A stretch of 64,000 nucleotides of DNA, taken from the NCBI RefSeq assembly GCF_004353525.1, contig NZ_CP085524.1, forward strand, positions 2,997,001 through 3,061,000. The letters run 5' to 3'. Position numbers and translations under genes: made by a program. Source of the stretch: Zhaonella formicivorans (lineage in GTDB: Bacteria > Bacillota > DUOV01 > Zhaonellaceae). The stretch's first letter is position 1; the number at the start of each line of letters is the position of its first letter. Shown here in pieces: positions 43,254 to 51,642 of the stretch. The notes beneath the pieces were generated by a model. The model was not told the DNA's origin, made no database searches, and saw only the letters and a list, made by a program, of their open reading frames with translations.

Positions 43254-44389
43254 TCTTCTGTTTCTTCTTCTGCAGGAATAAGAGTCCCTGCAAATCCCCG
43301 GCGAAGGGCTTCTGCTGCCGCCTGCCCCCGGCTGCGTACATTTAGCTTTTCCAGAATGTTTCGCACATGATTTTTAACCGTATATGCGCTGATTTGCAGA
43401 TTTAAAGCTATTTCCTTATTGCTCATGCCGGCTGCCAAACCGGCCAGCACTTGCTTTTCTCTTGGCGAAAGGGTGAAATCCACGGTACTTATTTGCTCCC
43501 CTGCCTGCAAAGCGTTTAACCGGGCCCGCTGTAGCAGTTGGGCGTTATGAATACCCATTCCCAACTGAATTCCCATATTGACAAAAAGTGCTTCGTTTAA
43601 CCATAATTTAGGGAGCATTTTATCCCATGTCAGAATACAGAGGCCCCATGCCTCCTGGTGGTATAATGCGGGGAAGCCGACGAAAAAAATTCCCTGCAGG
43701 GCACAGGCCAAACTTTGCGGTACTGTTCCCTGTTTCTCCGGCCCGTAAAAGGGGCGGGAGTCAGGCAGGTCAGGAAGCCATTTAGGAAGCTTTTGCAGGT
43801 TGAGCAAAGTGCCGGTGGCCGCCGCCAGTTTAAGCTGTTTCCCATCTTTGATGTACAGGATTCCGGCTTGGGCTCCGGTAGCTTGTTTAACCCGCTGCAA
43901 AAACAGTTTACATAGGTTATCGGTTTCCAGGGATTCATTGACCGCGGTGGCTGCTACGTTCAGCAGAAAAAGCTGGGCATTTTTAAATTCCATTTCTTCC
44001 TGCACACTTTTAGCCTGGGTGATATCGGTGTATACTTCCACCCGGCCCAGCAACTGCTGCTTTTTGTTAAAAACAGGGCCGCTAAAACGCTGCAGGATGC
44101 GCCGGCGGGGAATGCTGACTTCAACTTCATCGTGGGCAGTTACCTCCGGATTTTCATAAAGCCAAAACAGCCTCTTTTCAAACTCCTCAGGGTTTTGTAC
44201 CCGCCATTTGATGTCCCGGGTGATAGCAGTGCGCTTATCCTGTCCGATTAAAGCTGAAGGATCCAAACCGAAAAAATCGCCGAAGCGGCTGTTACAGAGC
44301 ACCACTTGTAAACGGCTGTCTACCATCAGAATGGCCGCATCAACGGAATCAAGCACTGCTTGCAGCATTTGGGCCCCATCCTCCCACAT
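43250..44389 (-). CDS. PAS-GAF-LuxR transcriptional regulator
   Basis: A 379-residue soluble regulator. A PAS domain at about 5-135 (VLDSVDAAILMVDSRLQVVLCNSRFGDFFG) is followed by a GAF-like domain at about 145-295. A C-terminal LuxR-type helix-turn-helix lies at about 310-370 (LSPREKQVLAGLAAGMSNKEIA and TVKNHVRNILEKLNV). There is no receiver domain, so it probably senses a small molecule directly. It lies convergent to iorB and divergent from cynS; control of either unit is a reasonable guess. Confidence 0.9.
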   Translation of the reverse strand: MWEDGAQMLQAVLDSVDAAILMVDSRLQVVLCNSRFGDFFGLDPSALIGQDKRTAITRDIKWRVQNPEEFEKRLFWLYENPEVTAHDEVEVSIPRRRILQRFSGPVFNKKQQLLGRVEVYTDITQAKSVQEEMEFKNAQLFLLNVAATAVNESLETDNLCKLFLQRVKQATGAQAGILYIKDGKQLKLAAATGTLLNLQKLPKWLPDLPDSRPFYGPEKQGTVPQSLACALQGIFFVGFPALYHQEAWGLCILTWDKMLPKLWLNEALFVNMGIQLGMGIHNAQLLQRARLNALQAGEQISTVDFTLSPREKQVLAGLAAGMSNKEIALNLQISAYTVKNHVRNILEKLNVRSRGQAAAEALRRGFAGTLIPAEEETEE

Positions 44390-44412
44390 TTTAATTACCC
44401 CCTGAAGCAGTT

Positions 44413-44448
44413 AATTGATTATTCAATTCGACGTTTGGAATATATTCC
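44413..44448. promoter_or_regulatory. Dyads in the divergent regulator/cyanase region
   Basis: AATTGA-TTAT-TCAATT (44413-44428) and GGAATATATTCC (44437-44448) are perfect palindromes. The 200-base leader before cynS also has GGGTTA paired with TAACCC (about 44520-44545) and CTCCTCGGGGAG. Confidence 0.45.
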
Positions 44449-44597
44449 CTGCAGTGGTTATTTAGAACTAATAATTTTTGGCTACTCCTCGGGGAGGACT
44501 AGTCCGAAAATGGGCCTTAAGGGTTATGGCAAAGAATGGTAACCCTGTGGTAGCGTATAGATAAGCTGGCAGCACTAAAAAACAAGGGGGTTTCAAG

Positions 44598-45023
44598 GTG
44601 AACCGTTTGGAAGCTTTGGAAATTTTACAGGAGGCAAGAAAAAAGCAAGGGCTTACTTATGAGCAGCTGGGGGTCAAAGTGGGGCACAACGCCATGTGGA
44701 TAGCCAGCGCTTTCCAGGGGCAGCAGCATGTGCCGCCGGAAGAGGCGATCAAGATTGTGCAGGAGCTGGGAGTCCCTAAAGATGTGGCTGAAGTACTGGC
44801 GCAGCATCCCTACAAAGGCAAGACCGACCCAGTGATCTATCGCCTGCAGGAGATTGTAGATGTATACGGGCCGGCAATCAAAGAGGTCATCCATGAAAAA
44901 TTTGGCAACGGGATCATGAGTGCTATCGATTTCACTATTGATATTCAAAAACAAGAAGATCCTAAAGGGGACAGGGTACTAATCACCATGAGCGGCAAAT
45001 TCCTGCCTTATAAGATTTTCTAA
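44598..45023 (+). CDS. cynS: Cyanate hydratase (cyanase)
   Basis: Converts cyanate and bicarbonate to ammonia and CO2 through carbamate. All three catalytic residues are conserved with the spacing of the E. coli enzyme: Arg82 and Glu85 (YRLQEIVDVYG) and Ser108 (GIMSAIDF). The N-terminal helix-turn-helix-like domain and the end ITMSGKFLPYKIF match too. At 141 residues it has a shorter N-terminus. The GTG start follows AAGGGGG. Cyanase is uncommon in Clostridia, and no carbonic anhydrase or cyanate transporter gene is adjacent. Confidence 0.96.
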   Translation: MNRLEALEILQEARKKQGLTYEQLGVKVGHNAMWIASAFQGQQHVPPEEAIKIVQELGVPKDVAEVLAQHPYKGKTDPVIYRLQEIVDVYGPAIKEVIHEKFGNGIMSAIDFTIDIQKQEDPKGDRVLITMSGKFLPYKIF

Positions 45024-45043
45024 TGCTGTAAAACAGAAATTAG

Positions 45044-45078
45044 GAGCCGTAGAAAACGCTTTGCGTTAACTACGGCTC
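45044..45078. terminator. Stem-loop between cynS and the deacylase gene
   Basis: GAGCCGTAG (45044-45052) pairs with CTACGGCTC (45070-45078), with an inner AACGC-TTT-GCGTT. The stem is strong but there is no T-run. It lies between convergent genes. Confidence 0.5.
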
Positions 45079-45109
45079 GCGTATTATCATAATGGCAATT
45101 ATATATTAT

Positions 45110-46291
45110 TTAATCTTCCACACCTAACATCCTAGCAGCCAAAACGATATAGAACTTAATAGCTTCCATGACCTCATGAATATCTACGGATTCGTTGGGT
45201 TGGTGCGCCAGTTTTTCGTCCCCTGGTCCCATAATTAGTGCTGGAACTCCTGTGGCAGGTACAAAGATTGAGGCGTCAGTGTAGTAGTTGACGCCGTAAA
45301 GTTTTAAATCAGTATGACCGAGGAATTTTTTTACAGTACCGGCAGCCTTGATGATAGCTTCCTTTGCATCAGTTTCTACAGGTACCCGCTCATTGATAAC
45401 TTTTATTTCAGTTTGAAATCCTGGGAAGCTGTCTAACCTGTCCAAGATGTCTTTTATTTGTGCCAGGATGCGGCTGTGATCCATGCCTGGGACGGTTCGT
45501 ATATCGATGGTAGCGGTGCATTTATCTGGAACGACATTGGTTTTGATTCCACCCGAAATAGTTCCCACATTAATTGTAGGATTCCCCAGCAGAAAATGGG
45601 GAGAACAGGTAAAATCAAATTGTTCCAACTCGTGCAAAAAACGATTCATATGCCGAATAGCGTTTGCCCCTTGTTCGGGCATGGCGCCGTGTGCGGTTTG
45701 GCCGAAAGTGGTTATTTCCAACCACAGGCATCCTTTATGGGCGGTGAAAAGCTTTAATGAGCTTGGTTCTGCAATCACCATGGCCTGAAGATTTTGCAAC
45801 AGTCCGCTTTCCACCAGCAGCTTGGCGCCGATGCTATCGCTTTCTTCACCGGCCGTACCGGCCACGATTAAATCCCCTTGCAGCTTGATACCGGATTTTT
45901 TCAAGAGACAGGCGGCCATTACCAAGGCCGCCAAGCCGCTTTTCATATCTACTGTTCCTCTACCGTACATGCGCCCGTCAATTACAGTACCGCTAAATGG
46001 ATCATATTCCCACGGGTTTTCTCCCGGGGGTACGGTATCCAAATGCCCGTTAAAAAGTAAGGCCCCTTTTTTGCCGGTCCCCCGGATGATCCCCGTAACG
46101 TTTGCTCTACCTTCGGCAAAAGTATCCACTTGATTGCTGATACCGTAACTGGCCAACTTCCTGGCAACAGCCTGCGCTACTTGTAATTCCCCTCCAGGAG
46201 GATTAACAGAATTACTTTGCACCAGTTGTTGCAGAAACTCCACAACCTCTTCTATGTCTATGCTGCCAATAATGTTGCTCAGGTTCTGCAA
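45110..46291 (-). CDS. M20-family peptidase/deacylase, ArgE/DapE-like
   Basis: Two-zinc amide hydrolase. Metal and catalytic motifs: FNGHLDTVPPG, GRGTVDMKSGLAALV, TAGEESDSIGAK (catalytic and metal-binding glutamates) and a late histidine in GDEKLAHQPNES. The dimerisation domain in the middle (TTFGQTAHGAMPEQGANAI) is typical. At 393 residues it is full length. The start is TTG at 46291, seven bases from TAAGGAGG; a GTG at 46336 lies within the upstream gene. That gene's stop forms part of this box, so the two are coupled. The substrate is probably an N-acyl or N-carbamoyl amino acid. Confidence 0.88.
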   Translation of the reverse strand: MQNLSNIIGSIDIEEVVEFLQQLVQSNSVNPPGGELQVAQAVARKLASYGISNQVDTFAEGRANVTGIIRGTGKKGALLFNGHLDTVPPGENPWEYDPFSGTVIDGRMYGRGTVDMKSGLAALVMAACLLKKSGIKLQGDLIVAGTAGEESDSIGAKLLVESGLLQNLQAMVIAEPSSLKLFTAHKGCLWLEITTFGQTAHGAMPEQGANAIRHMNRFLHELEQFDFTCSPHFLLGNPTINVGTISGGIKTNVVPDKCTATIDIRTVPGMDHSRILAQIKDILDRLDSFPGFQTEIKVINERVPVETDAKEAIIKAAGTVKKFLGHTDLKLYGVNYYTDASIFVPATGVPALIMGPGDEKLAHQPNESVDIHEVMEAIKFYIVLAARMLGVED

Positions 46292-46304
46292 TATCCGTTC
46301 CTCC

Positions 46305-47663
46305 TTACAGTTCGTATGCAAAAGCTGCCAGATCACCTACACCTGTACGGTTTACAATTCCCCATTTGCTGGTCCAGCCACCGGCACCGTTTGCTTCCCG
46401 AACAGGCCTGTCTTCAAAGCCGGCGATACGGCCGTTAACGATTGTGTAGGTAGCCAGCTTGTCATCTCTGTCAATCACTGTGATGTTGGCCAGGGCACCT
46501 ACTCCTAAATGTCCAACTTTCTCTGTCCACCAGCTTTGCCCCGTTCTTTCAGCAATGAGCTTTGCGGGATTAATAGTCATAGTAGCGATAGACTTGGATA
46601 AGGAGAGTATTCCCATTTCGACAAGTTCCAGCAGGGCTGGTATGTTATCCCTGGTATCTCCGAACCCTTTCATGGTTGCATCATTTTGCCCATCGGAGAT
46701 TAAAATATCAACTAAGCCGGATTGTAGAGCCTCATAAGCAATTTCCTGGGCTTTTTTCGGCAAGAACAACCCTTCTCTGCTGCCCCTGCCTTTGCGGAGC
46801 ATAGTGGTAACAAACTCTCCGCTCACATGAGGCTGTTTTAACAGCTCAACTATAGTTTCCATGCTCTTGGCCGGGTCATCATGGGTGCCGCAGCCTGCTG
46901 CTGTGGCATGGCCTAAATGTACCGGTCTTCCTTTAGAAAGGCTTACAACTCTTTCGGCATGGGCAGGATCTTGGGTATGGGACATGAATACCAGCCCGGC
47001 TTTGGAGGTAATCTCGTAAATCTTATCAAAGCTTTCATCGCTCATGATAAAGTGACCCATGTGGTCCTTGATGCCTACGGTCAAGGGAGCGGTGGTAAAG
47101 GTGATGGGGTTGCGGGTGATCTTTTCATAAGCAACCTCCTTCTCCAACTCACCCCGGAAAAGGGCAATTAGCTCCTCCACGCTGGCTCTAGTTCCCAGGA
47201 TGTTTAAGGCTCCAATATAGCAGCCTATATTCATGGGAACTCCCCGGTCAACTTCAGCCCCTAAGAGGGAAGGAGCCATCAGAGTGTTGCCTGCTCCCGG
47301 GGAAAGACCTATAGTCACCCCATCTGCCACCGAACCGAAGATTGGTTCAGTGCTTACCTCAAAGAGGTCACCTAAATGGAGGTGCATATCGATGAGCCCC
47401 GGTACTACTAAGAGGCCTTCCACGTTAATAACTCGGTCTCCTTTTTCCGGAAAAATCTTATCTGCTACTTCAACTATCTCAGTGCCGGCAATGGCAATAT
47501 CCTGCACAGCTTCGATCTGGTTTTTGGGGTCAACCACAAAACCATTTTGCAGAATTAACCGTCCTTTGGATGCTAAAGGGTGCAACGGGTCGTGTAACCT
47601 ATTTTGCTTTACTGTGGCTAGAACATCAGGTAAAGAGCCTACTGATGTACGGTAAGAACTCAT
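46305..47663 (-). CDS. Amidohydrolase, dihydroorotase/hydantoinase-like
   Basis: Metal-dependent hydrolase of the amidohydrolase superfamily. HLHLGD (the HxH metal motif) follows the usual VPGLIDM, and the small beta domain has ILQNGFVVDPKNQIEAVQDIAI. Later likely ligands: MSHTQDPAHAERV, HLGHATAAGCGTH and LISDGQND. At 452 residues it fits hydantoinase or D-aminoacylase-like enzymes. It lies between a membrane protein gene and an M20 deacylase gene, an order expected for ring opening followed by amide hydrolysis. The precise substrate is unknown. Confidence 0.8.
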   Translation of the reverse strand: MSSYRTSVGSLPDVLATVKQNRLHDPLHPLASKGRLILQNGFVVDPKNQIEAVQDIAIAGTEIVEVADKIFPEKGDRVINVEGLLVVPGLIDMHLHLGDLFEVSTEPIFGSVADGVTIGLSPGAGNTLMAPSLLGAEVDRGVPMNIGCYIGALNILGTRASVEELIALFRGELEKEVAYEKITRNPITFTTAPLTVGIKDHMGHFIMSDESFDKIYEITSKAGLVFMSHTQDPAHAERVVSLSKGRPVHLGHATAAGCGTHDDPAKSMETIVELLKQPHVSGEFVTTMLRKGRGSREGLFLPKKAQEIAYEALQSGLVDILISDGQNDATMKGFGDTRDNIPALLELVEMGILSLSKSIATMTINPAKLIAERTGQSWWTEKVGHLGVGALANITVIDRDDKLATYTIVNGRIAGFEDRPVREANGAGGWTSKWGIVNRTGVGDLAAFAYEL

Positions 47664-47735
47664 GGTAAAAGCCTCCTTATTTTTAGAAAGAGTTATTAAA
47701 TGTTGCCTGATAATCTTAATTTAGTTTGACTCAAG

Positions 47736-48968
47736 TTACCAGGGCCTACCAAGGCCTGGCAAAACGTTAACTATCATCATGACAATCACAATGCCAAGCG
47801 ACATAGCGAAGGTATTGCCGATTAAGGGGTGCCAGCCCTCGGGTAGCTTGCGGTTAACCATATCACCCAGCGGAGGTCCGATAAGAGCGCCTAGGATTGC
47901 CCCAATCAAGATGCTTTGCAATGTTCCTCCGTAAGCTAAAATTACAGCAGGAGTTATGCTTACAATTGGGACGAAGGTGGGATACCAACCTTTTTCCTCC
48001 CAGTGTTTATGGTAAAGGTAAACACCCAAGGCCGAGGTTAAGAGTTGTCCTGCCAACAGGGCAGGCAGCATTTTTCCGCCGTAGACGGTGCTTTCCGGGG
48101 TCAAAAACCAGGAAACTATGGTTCCAAGTAATAGTCCGATAGAAGCTAACTCGTTGGCATAAAATTGGGGCTCGGTAAAATCGGCCAATACCCGGCGTAC
48201 AAACCAGCTGGCGGATGACAAATTTTCCTTAGGAGCGGGGCTTTCAGGAGCTTTAGGCTCTACCCGCTTAATCCAGGGAAGATAACGACAAATTTCCAGA
48301 GTAATGATTCCTCCAAGCCACATGGAAGTTACGTTGCCTACAACCAAAGGCAGTTTCCAAGGCACTAACAGGAAAATATCCACCCAATAGGCAATGGGGA
48401 AACCCAGTAAAGCGCCTAAGACCGCTCCGGTAAAAACTGTTGCTAAGCTAGGCCCATAAACAAATAATACTGCTACCGGAATGCTTACAAAGGGTACAAA
48501 GGTAGGCACCCAGCCCAAGTCGGTTGTGCCTAGAACTTCTAAAAACCGGAAGACAAAGACTGAAAAGATGAGGCCCAAAGTCTGGGAGGCCAATACCCAG
48601 GGCCAAATACCACTGCCATAGGCGATGGAAAAACCTGCCCATCTTGATTTTTGGGTATCCAAGAACCAGGCTAGGGCTGCAAACCCAATCATAGCTACAC
48701 CGCCCAAAGCGCTTTTGTAGAATTGTGCTTCGTTGGTATCCCCCAGGAACCAATAAAGCTTGTACAACAATTGAGTGGGAGCTTTTTCAGCCAGTTCCCC
48801 GTAGGTCATCCATCCACTGCCTGTGGGCAGTGTGGTCAAAAGGTAGTAAAGCCCCAGGGCACATAAAGCAATTAACCCTAGCCCAGCCAGGGATGGGCCT
48901 GTTTTTTTAGCTGCCTCTGAAATTCTTTCATCGTCATCAGCATATACCTCTTTTGCCAATTGACTCAT
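47736..48968 (-). CDS. Predicted permease with internal duplication, unknown family
   Basis: A 410-residue membrane protein with about ten hydrophobic segments. The halves repeat: GWVPTFVPFVSIPVAVLFVYG with GAVLGALLGFPIAYW in the first, and GWYPTFVPIVSITPAVILAYG with GAILGALIGPPLGDM in the second. Each half also has an F[YA]K/N segment before it (EAQFYKSALGGVAM and EPQFYANELASIGL). I do not recognise the family. ATG at 48968 follows GAGGAGGG. It lies between the PucR gene and the amidohydrolase, so transport of their substrate is likely. Confidence 0.7.
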   Translation of the reverse strand: MSQLAKEVYADDDERISEAAKKTGPSLAGLGLIALCALGLYYLLTTLPTGSGWMTYGELAEKAPTQLLYKLYWFLGDTNEAQFYKSALGGVAMIGFAALAWFLDTQKSRWAGFSIAYGSGIWPWVLASQTLGLIFSVFVFRFLEVLGTTDLGWVPTFVPFVSIPVAVLFVYGPSLATVFTGAVLGALLGFPIAYWVDIFLLVPWKLPLVVGNVTSMWLGGIITLEICRYLPWIKRVEPKAPESPAPKENLSSASWFVRRVLADFTEPQFYANELASIGLLLGTIVSWFLTPESTVYGGKMLPALLAGQLLTSALGVYLYHKHWEEKGWYPTFVPIVSITPAVILAYGGTLQSILIGAILGALIGPPLGDMVNRKLPEGWHPLIGNTFAMSLGIVIVMMIVNVLPGLGRPW

Positions 48969-49056
48969 TGTTTCCCTCCTCAACCAATTTTGTAATTAGG
49001 TGCATTAACGAAAAACTGGTGTACTTGCTTGTATTAGTTAATCCCTCCTTCATAAT

Positions 49057-49153
49057 TTGTTGTGTGACAATTTCGATAATAAAAGACCTCCCCCCTTTGG
49101 GACATATTCCGAAAACAAGGGAGAGGAAATTGTGAATAATCACAAATTGTGAT
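49057..49153. promoter_or_regulatory. Putative operator of the permease/amidohydrolase unit
   Basis: TTGTGA (49130-49135), TCACAA (49140-49145) and TTGTGA (49147-49152) alternate in orientation, giving two overlapping palindromes. A related TTGT-GTG-ACAA is at 49060-49070. The region lies between pucR and the permease gene, so it may bind the PucR-type protein. Confidence 0.5.
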
Positions 49154-49183
49154 AGTAAATATAAGTTTATAGTTATTAAATTG

Positions 49184-50743
49184 TTATAGAGACTTTGGAG
49201 CCACTATTTTGGCAATCTTCATGGCTACCAGAAGATTTAAGCGATCTTCAAAATCCTGCAAGGAAATGTCTAAAATCTGTTCTATCTTAGTTAAACGATA
49301 GTACAGGGTATTGTGGTGTATAAAAAGGACCTGGCTGGTTTTAGTCAGACTTTGGTTATTAGCGAAATAAGCCTCAAGAGTTTCAACCAGATGGCTGCGG
49401 TTAAGCTGGTCGAATTCTACCAAGGGTAGGAACTTTTCCTGATAAAAAGCTAGGACCTCATGGTCCTGCTCTCTGCCTAACAATAGGCGATAGACCCCTA
49501 AATCATCATAGGCCGTAACTGTATTCTCAACTTTTGCTGCATCGGCAAGCTTCAGTGCTTGCTGTGCCTGGCTGTAACCTTGCCTGATTTCCAAAATGTC
49601 CTCAATGTAGCGGGATATGCCTACAGAAAACTGAATTTCTGGCATTTGTTTTTTTGCCTGGCGAATTATTTCATGGGCAGTGTTTTTTAACCTCGATAAT
49701 TGAGCTTTGCTTGTTTCCTTATTTTGTGGAGCACTCAATACCAAAACATAGTCGCCAACGAAAGCAATAATTGGTTGCGGTTCGGAAAATTGAAAACGCT
49801 GGGCAATGATTTTAGCCAGGTTTTGCTTAGCTTTTAGCGCTTTATCCTCATTTTCTGCCAGTTGTTTAGAGATAGCAGGATGACTTTGGAAAAGACAGAC
49901 TATATGTCCCAGATTCAGATCCCAGCCATAAAAAGCTCCTCTTTTAAGTACTGTTGCCCGTTCATGATAATGGCCAAAAATTAAGTCGGTTATGAAGTCG
50001 TTACGAAAGCGTTGTTCCACCTCTTTTTTTGCTTCTTCCCGCTGCATTAGTAAGGCAATTACCGTGGCACCATGAACGACAGCCACTTTGGCTATTTCGT
50101 TAACCGGCTGCTCTTTTTCAGTTAATATTAGCCAGCCGTAAGGCCGAGAACCGGCTTGCACTATAGCTTTATAGGAATTTTTATCCTGAATGTCTGTCAT
50201 TTCTTCTGCTAAAATCGTATCCTGGTAGAAAGCTACCTCCCCTTGGGTAAACTGGGATAAAGCAGTAAGCACATCCTGAACTTGCCCGCCGTTAAGCACT
50301 ATCTCAGTCAATCGGCGGTGAATGTGCTCAGACTTAGATAGTAGATCTGCCTGCTCATGCAGGATCGCAGTTAAGATAGGGTTCATAATTTCTACCCAGG
50401 AACAATGGAGAGGGATATAGAATAACGGAAAATTTAAATCATTAGCGGCAGATAGAGCTTTAGGAGGAAGTTCATCAATAAAACGTTTTAGTTTAATGCC
50501 CAGGGCGGCAACTCCGCGGGCGTGAAGGTCGTGAATTAAGGTAACGATGGCTTCCGGATCGTCTTTTAAAACGTAGGCTGTAGTTATTAGTAGTTCGTTT
50601 CCTTTTAACCAATCTTTAATATCGGGAGCATCCATTACGCTGACGCTTTGAATCACGTTGTCCAGACCCCCATGGCCTGCCAGCACTTCAGCTTCAGTTA
50701 AGGGTTGAAGCTTTAGAGCTTCCCGCACGGTAATTCCCATCAT
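49184..50743 (-). CDS. PucR-family transcriptional regulator
   Basis: A 519-residue regulator. The N-terminal PucR domain (residues about 1-125, VREALKLQPLTEAEVLAGHGGLDN) is followed by a central GGDEF-related region (about 250-400). The C-terminal HTH_30 domain has LVETLEAYFANNQSLTKTSQVLFIHHNTLYYRLTKIEQIL. In Bacillus PucR controls purine catabolism, and relatives often sit next to catabolic genes for allantoin, amino acids or hydantoins. Here it precedes the permease, amidohydrolase and M20 genes on the same strand. The start is ATG with GGAGGTC. Confidence 0.93.
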   Translation of the reverse strand: MMGITVREALKLQPLTEAEVLAGHGGLDNVIQSVSVMDAPDIKDWLKGNELLITTAYVLKDDPEAIVTLIHDLHARGVAALGIKLKRFIDELPPKALSAANDLNFPLFYIPLHCSWVEIMNPILTAILHEQADLLSKSEHIHRRLTEIVLNGGQVQDVLTALSQFTQGEVAFYQDTILAEEMTDIQDKNSYKAIVQAGSRPYGWLILTEKEQPVNEIAKVAVVHGATVIALLMQREEAKKEVEQRFRNDFITDLIFGHYHERATVLKRGAFYGWDLNLGHIVCLFQSHPAISKQLAENEDKALKAKQNLAKIIAQRFQFSEPQPIIAFVGDYVLVLSAPQNKETSKAQLSRLKNTAHEIIRQAKKQMPEIQFSVGISRYIEDILEIRQGYSQAQQALKLADAAKVENTVTAYDDLGVYRLLLGREQDHEVLAFYQEKFLPLVEFDQLNRSHLVETLEAYFANNQSLTKTSQVLFIHHNTLYYRLTKIEQILDISLQDFEDRLNLLVAMKIAKIVAPKSL

Positions 50744-50816
50744 TGTTGACCTCCTTCATTATTTTGCAATAACTTAAGCCCGCTTACCGGACATGATAAT
50801 GATTTTAGTTAGACTT

Positions 50817-50845
50817 ATTCTAATATGTAACACTTTACGTTTCAA
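50817..50845 (-). promoter_or_regulatory. Promoter of the PucR-type gene
   Basis: On the minus strand TTGAAA (50845-50840), a 17-base spacer and TAGAAT (50822-50817), a good sigma-A-type pair. Confidence 0.7.
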
Positions 50846-51063
50846 CGGACGATGCTACATACAATTTAACGGCTTCGAGCACTTGAGCCTTTTCTACCAA
50901 TTGTGGGGTGGGCGACATAAAAGTTTTCTTTAGTTGGGAACCTTCCGCTGTCTCGAAAGGTCTTATTTTAAAAGATACTCGGGAGAATATTTAACTCTGT
51001 TAAAGGGTTTGGCAGGTATTTTGCAGAATATGGTAGACAGATAATTGAAACACGGAGGTTAAA
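50846..51063. other. Intergenic region before the ECF sigma gene
   Basis: No second promoter pair is certain. GGAACC near 50938 resembles an ECF -35 element, but no matching -10 was found at the usual distance. Confidence 0.25.
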
Positions 51064-51642
51064 ATGTCTGCTCCTAACGATCAACTGGTTTTGGCCGAGG
51101 CTTTATTTAAAGCCTACTACCGGAAAACCTGCCGGGCCATCACCTATTTAATAAAGGATCCTTATTCAGTGGAAGACGTGGTACAACAAGCTTTCTTAAA
51201 GGCGTTTAACCGCTTGAACCAGCTTAACGATTTCGGGAAATTCGGCCCTTGGCTTGTCAGCATTGCCATCAACGAAGCCAAAGATGTCTTGCGCCGGGAA
51301 AAGAAAGTCCTGGTGCTGGACAATGCTGAACAGTTGGGCAGTTTAAAGCGCGCTGAATATGGCGGGAAAGGTATTTTGGAAGAAATCGAACTAAAAAGTG
51401 ATGTCAATTCCTACTTGCAACAGCTGCCGCTGAAGTACCGGGAGGTTTTACTCCTGAAATACTATTACGACCTGGAGATCAAAGAGATTGCCCAGTTCTT
51501 GAAAATCAGCCAAGGTACCGTGAAATCCCGCATTCACCGGGCGAAAGAGGCATACCGGCAGCTGGTGGAAGCCTGGGAGAACTCCGTGGCTTCCACAGAT
51601 GATGTCGTGGGTGAGCGAGGTGAAACCGGATGCGGCAAATAA
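51064..51642 (+). CDS. ECF-type RNA polymerase sigma factor
   Basis: A 192-residue sigma factor with region 2 (LFKAYYRKTCRAITYLIKDPYSVEDVVQQAFLKAF) and region 4 (QLPLKYREVLLLKYYYDLEIKEIAQFLKISQGTVKSRIHRAKEAYRQL) separated by a short linker. Regions 1 and 3 are absent, as in extracytoplasmic-function factors. It overlaps the next gene by 13 bases, which encodes its likely membrane anti-sigma partner. GGAGG precedes the ATG. The inducing signal is unknown. Confidence 0.95.
   Translation: MSAPNDQLVLAEALFKAYYRKTCRAITYLIKDPYSVEDVVQQAFLKAFNRLNQLNDFGKFGPWLVSIAINEAKDVLRREKKVLVLDNAEQLGSLKRAEYGGKGILEEIELKSDVNSYLQQLPLKYREVLLLKYYYDLEIKEIAQFLKISQGTVKSRIHRAKEAYRQLVEAWENSVASTDDVVGERGETGCGK

Noticed and set aside
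44480-44550. Guanidine-I or other known riboswitch before cynS
   Set aside because: A short ACTAGTCCGA resembles part of the guanidine-I motif, but the CTAGGG-type 5' part and the later conserved segments are missing.
50930-50975. ECF-type autoregulatory promoter of the sigma gene
   Set aside because: GGAACC is present, but no CGTC-like -10 lies at the usual 16-17 base distance.
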